NCBI RefSeq assembly: GCF_005886345.1
Contig: NZ_PNEC01000003.1
Location: 88,488 to 152,487 of the forward strand
Length of the DNA: 64,000 nt
Origin: Pseudoalteromonas phenolica
GTDB taxonomy: Bacteria; Pseudomonadota; Gammaproteobacteria; Enterobacterales; Alteromonadaceae
Direction of reading: 5' to 3'
Below, in pieces: positions 63,983 through 64,000 of the stretch (within the stretch, counting starts at the first letter, position 1; the number at the start of each line of letters is the position of its first letter). Both the position numbers and the translations under genes were made by a program. The notes under the pieces are model-generated. The model did no database searches, was not told where the DNA came from, and was given only the letters and a program-made list of their open reading frames with translations.

Positions 63983-64000
63983 GACTTACCCATAAAAAGT

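Noticed and set aside
1..64000. CRISPR arrays, rRNA, tRNA, prophage or complete insertion sequence
   Set aside because: No spaced direct repeats, no cloverleaf-like or ribosomal sequence, and no integrase, phage structural or transposase gene were seen.

Overview
The window is an AT-rich, gene-dense stretch of a gammaproteobacterial chromosome, most like Pseudoalteromonas or a close marine Alteromonadales relative. That placement is inferred from gene content: a lysine-riboswitch lysC, NhaD, an MksFEB condensin, a LiuR-controlled branched-chain amino acid locus, hutUH with a LysR-type neighbour, CadC-like membrane regulators and a glnS/kinase pair. I see no rRNA, tRNA, CRISPR array, prophage or complete insertion sequence.

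Layout. 1-1576: 3' part of a CadC-like winged-helix/TPR membrane regulator. 1897-4633: compact plus-strand cluster (SPFH membrane protein, ribbon-helix-helix regulator, alpha/beta hydrolase, cupin, zinc-ribbon protein) preceded by a 27-bp palindrome that probably serves as operator. 4777-5926: DUF4397-like lipoprotein and dgkA. 6168-10926: histidine utilisation genes hutUH facing a LysR regulator. 10997-13033: fusion of a PTS EIIC permease to a c-di-GMP phosphodiesterase (EAL). 13113-15929: unusually long AcnB. 16144-20690: FAD oxidoreductase plus acetoacetate-decarboxylase-like pair, then a Lys-rich coiled-coil protein and PPK2. 20968-25739: htpX, a serine hydrolase and a second membrane winged-helix regulator. 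25801-30707: TonB receptor and thioredoxin-like protein behind a Zur-like box, and a divergent S9 peptidase gene broken by one in-frame stop. 30780-35973: DUF4136 lipoprotein and the condensin genes mksF-mksE-mksB. 36122-40617: nhaD, lysC under a lysine riboswitch, and a Na+-coupled amino acid symporter. 40764-42636: secreted Calx-beta protein and a small unknown.

42791-59018 is one large metabolic locus: two divergent operons that meet at liuR and share LiuR-like palindromes. The leftward operon (liuR-liuA-liuB-liuC-liuD-liuE-scoA-scoB) takes isovaleryl-CoA from leucine to acetyl-CoA and acetoacetate and then activates acetoacetate. The rightward operon (thiolase, mmsA, acyl-CoA dehydrogenase, enoyl-CoA hydratase, 3-hydroxyisobutyryl-CoA hydrolase, mmsB, SDR) covers valine and probably isoleucine and cleaves acetoacetyl-CoA. 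59154-63982: an undescribed protein with two internal repeats, glnS, and a Ser/Thr-kinase-like protein.

Most start codons were moved downstream of the longest open frame where a Shine-Dalgarno sequence or the family N-terminus favoured it; this is noted per gene. The least explained items are the SPFH/ribbon-helix-helix cluster, the FAD/decarboxylase pair, the EIIC-EAL fusion, the duplicated unknown protein at 59154-60221 and the kinase at 62162-63982.
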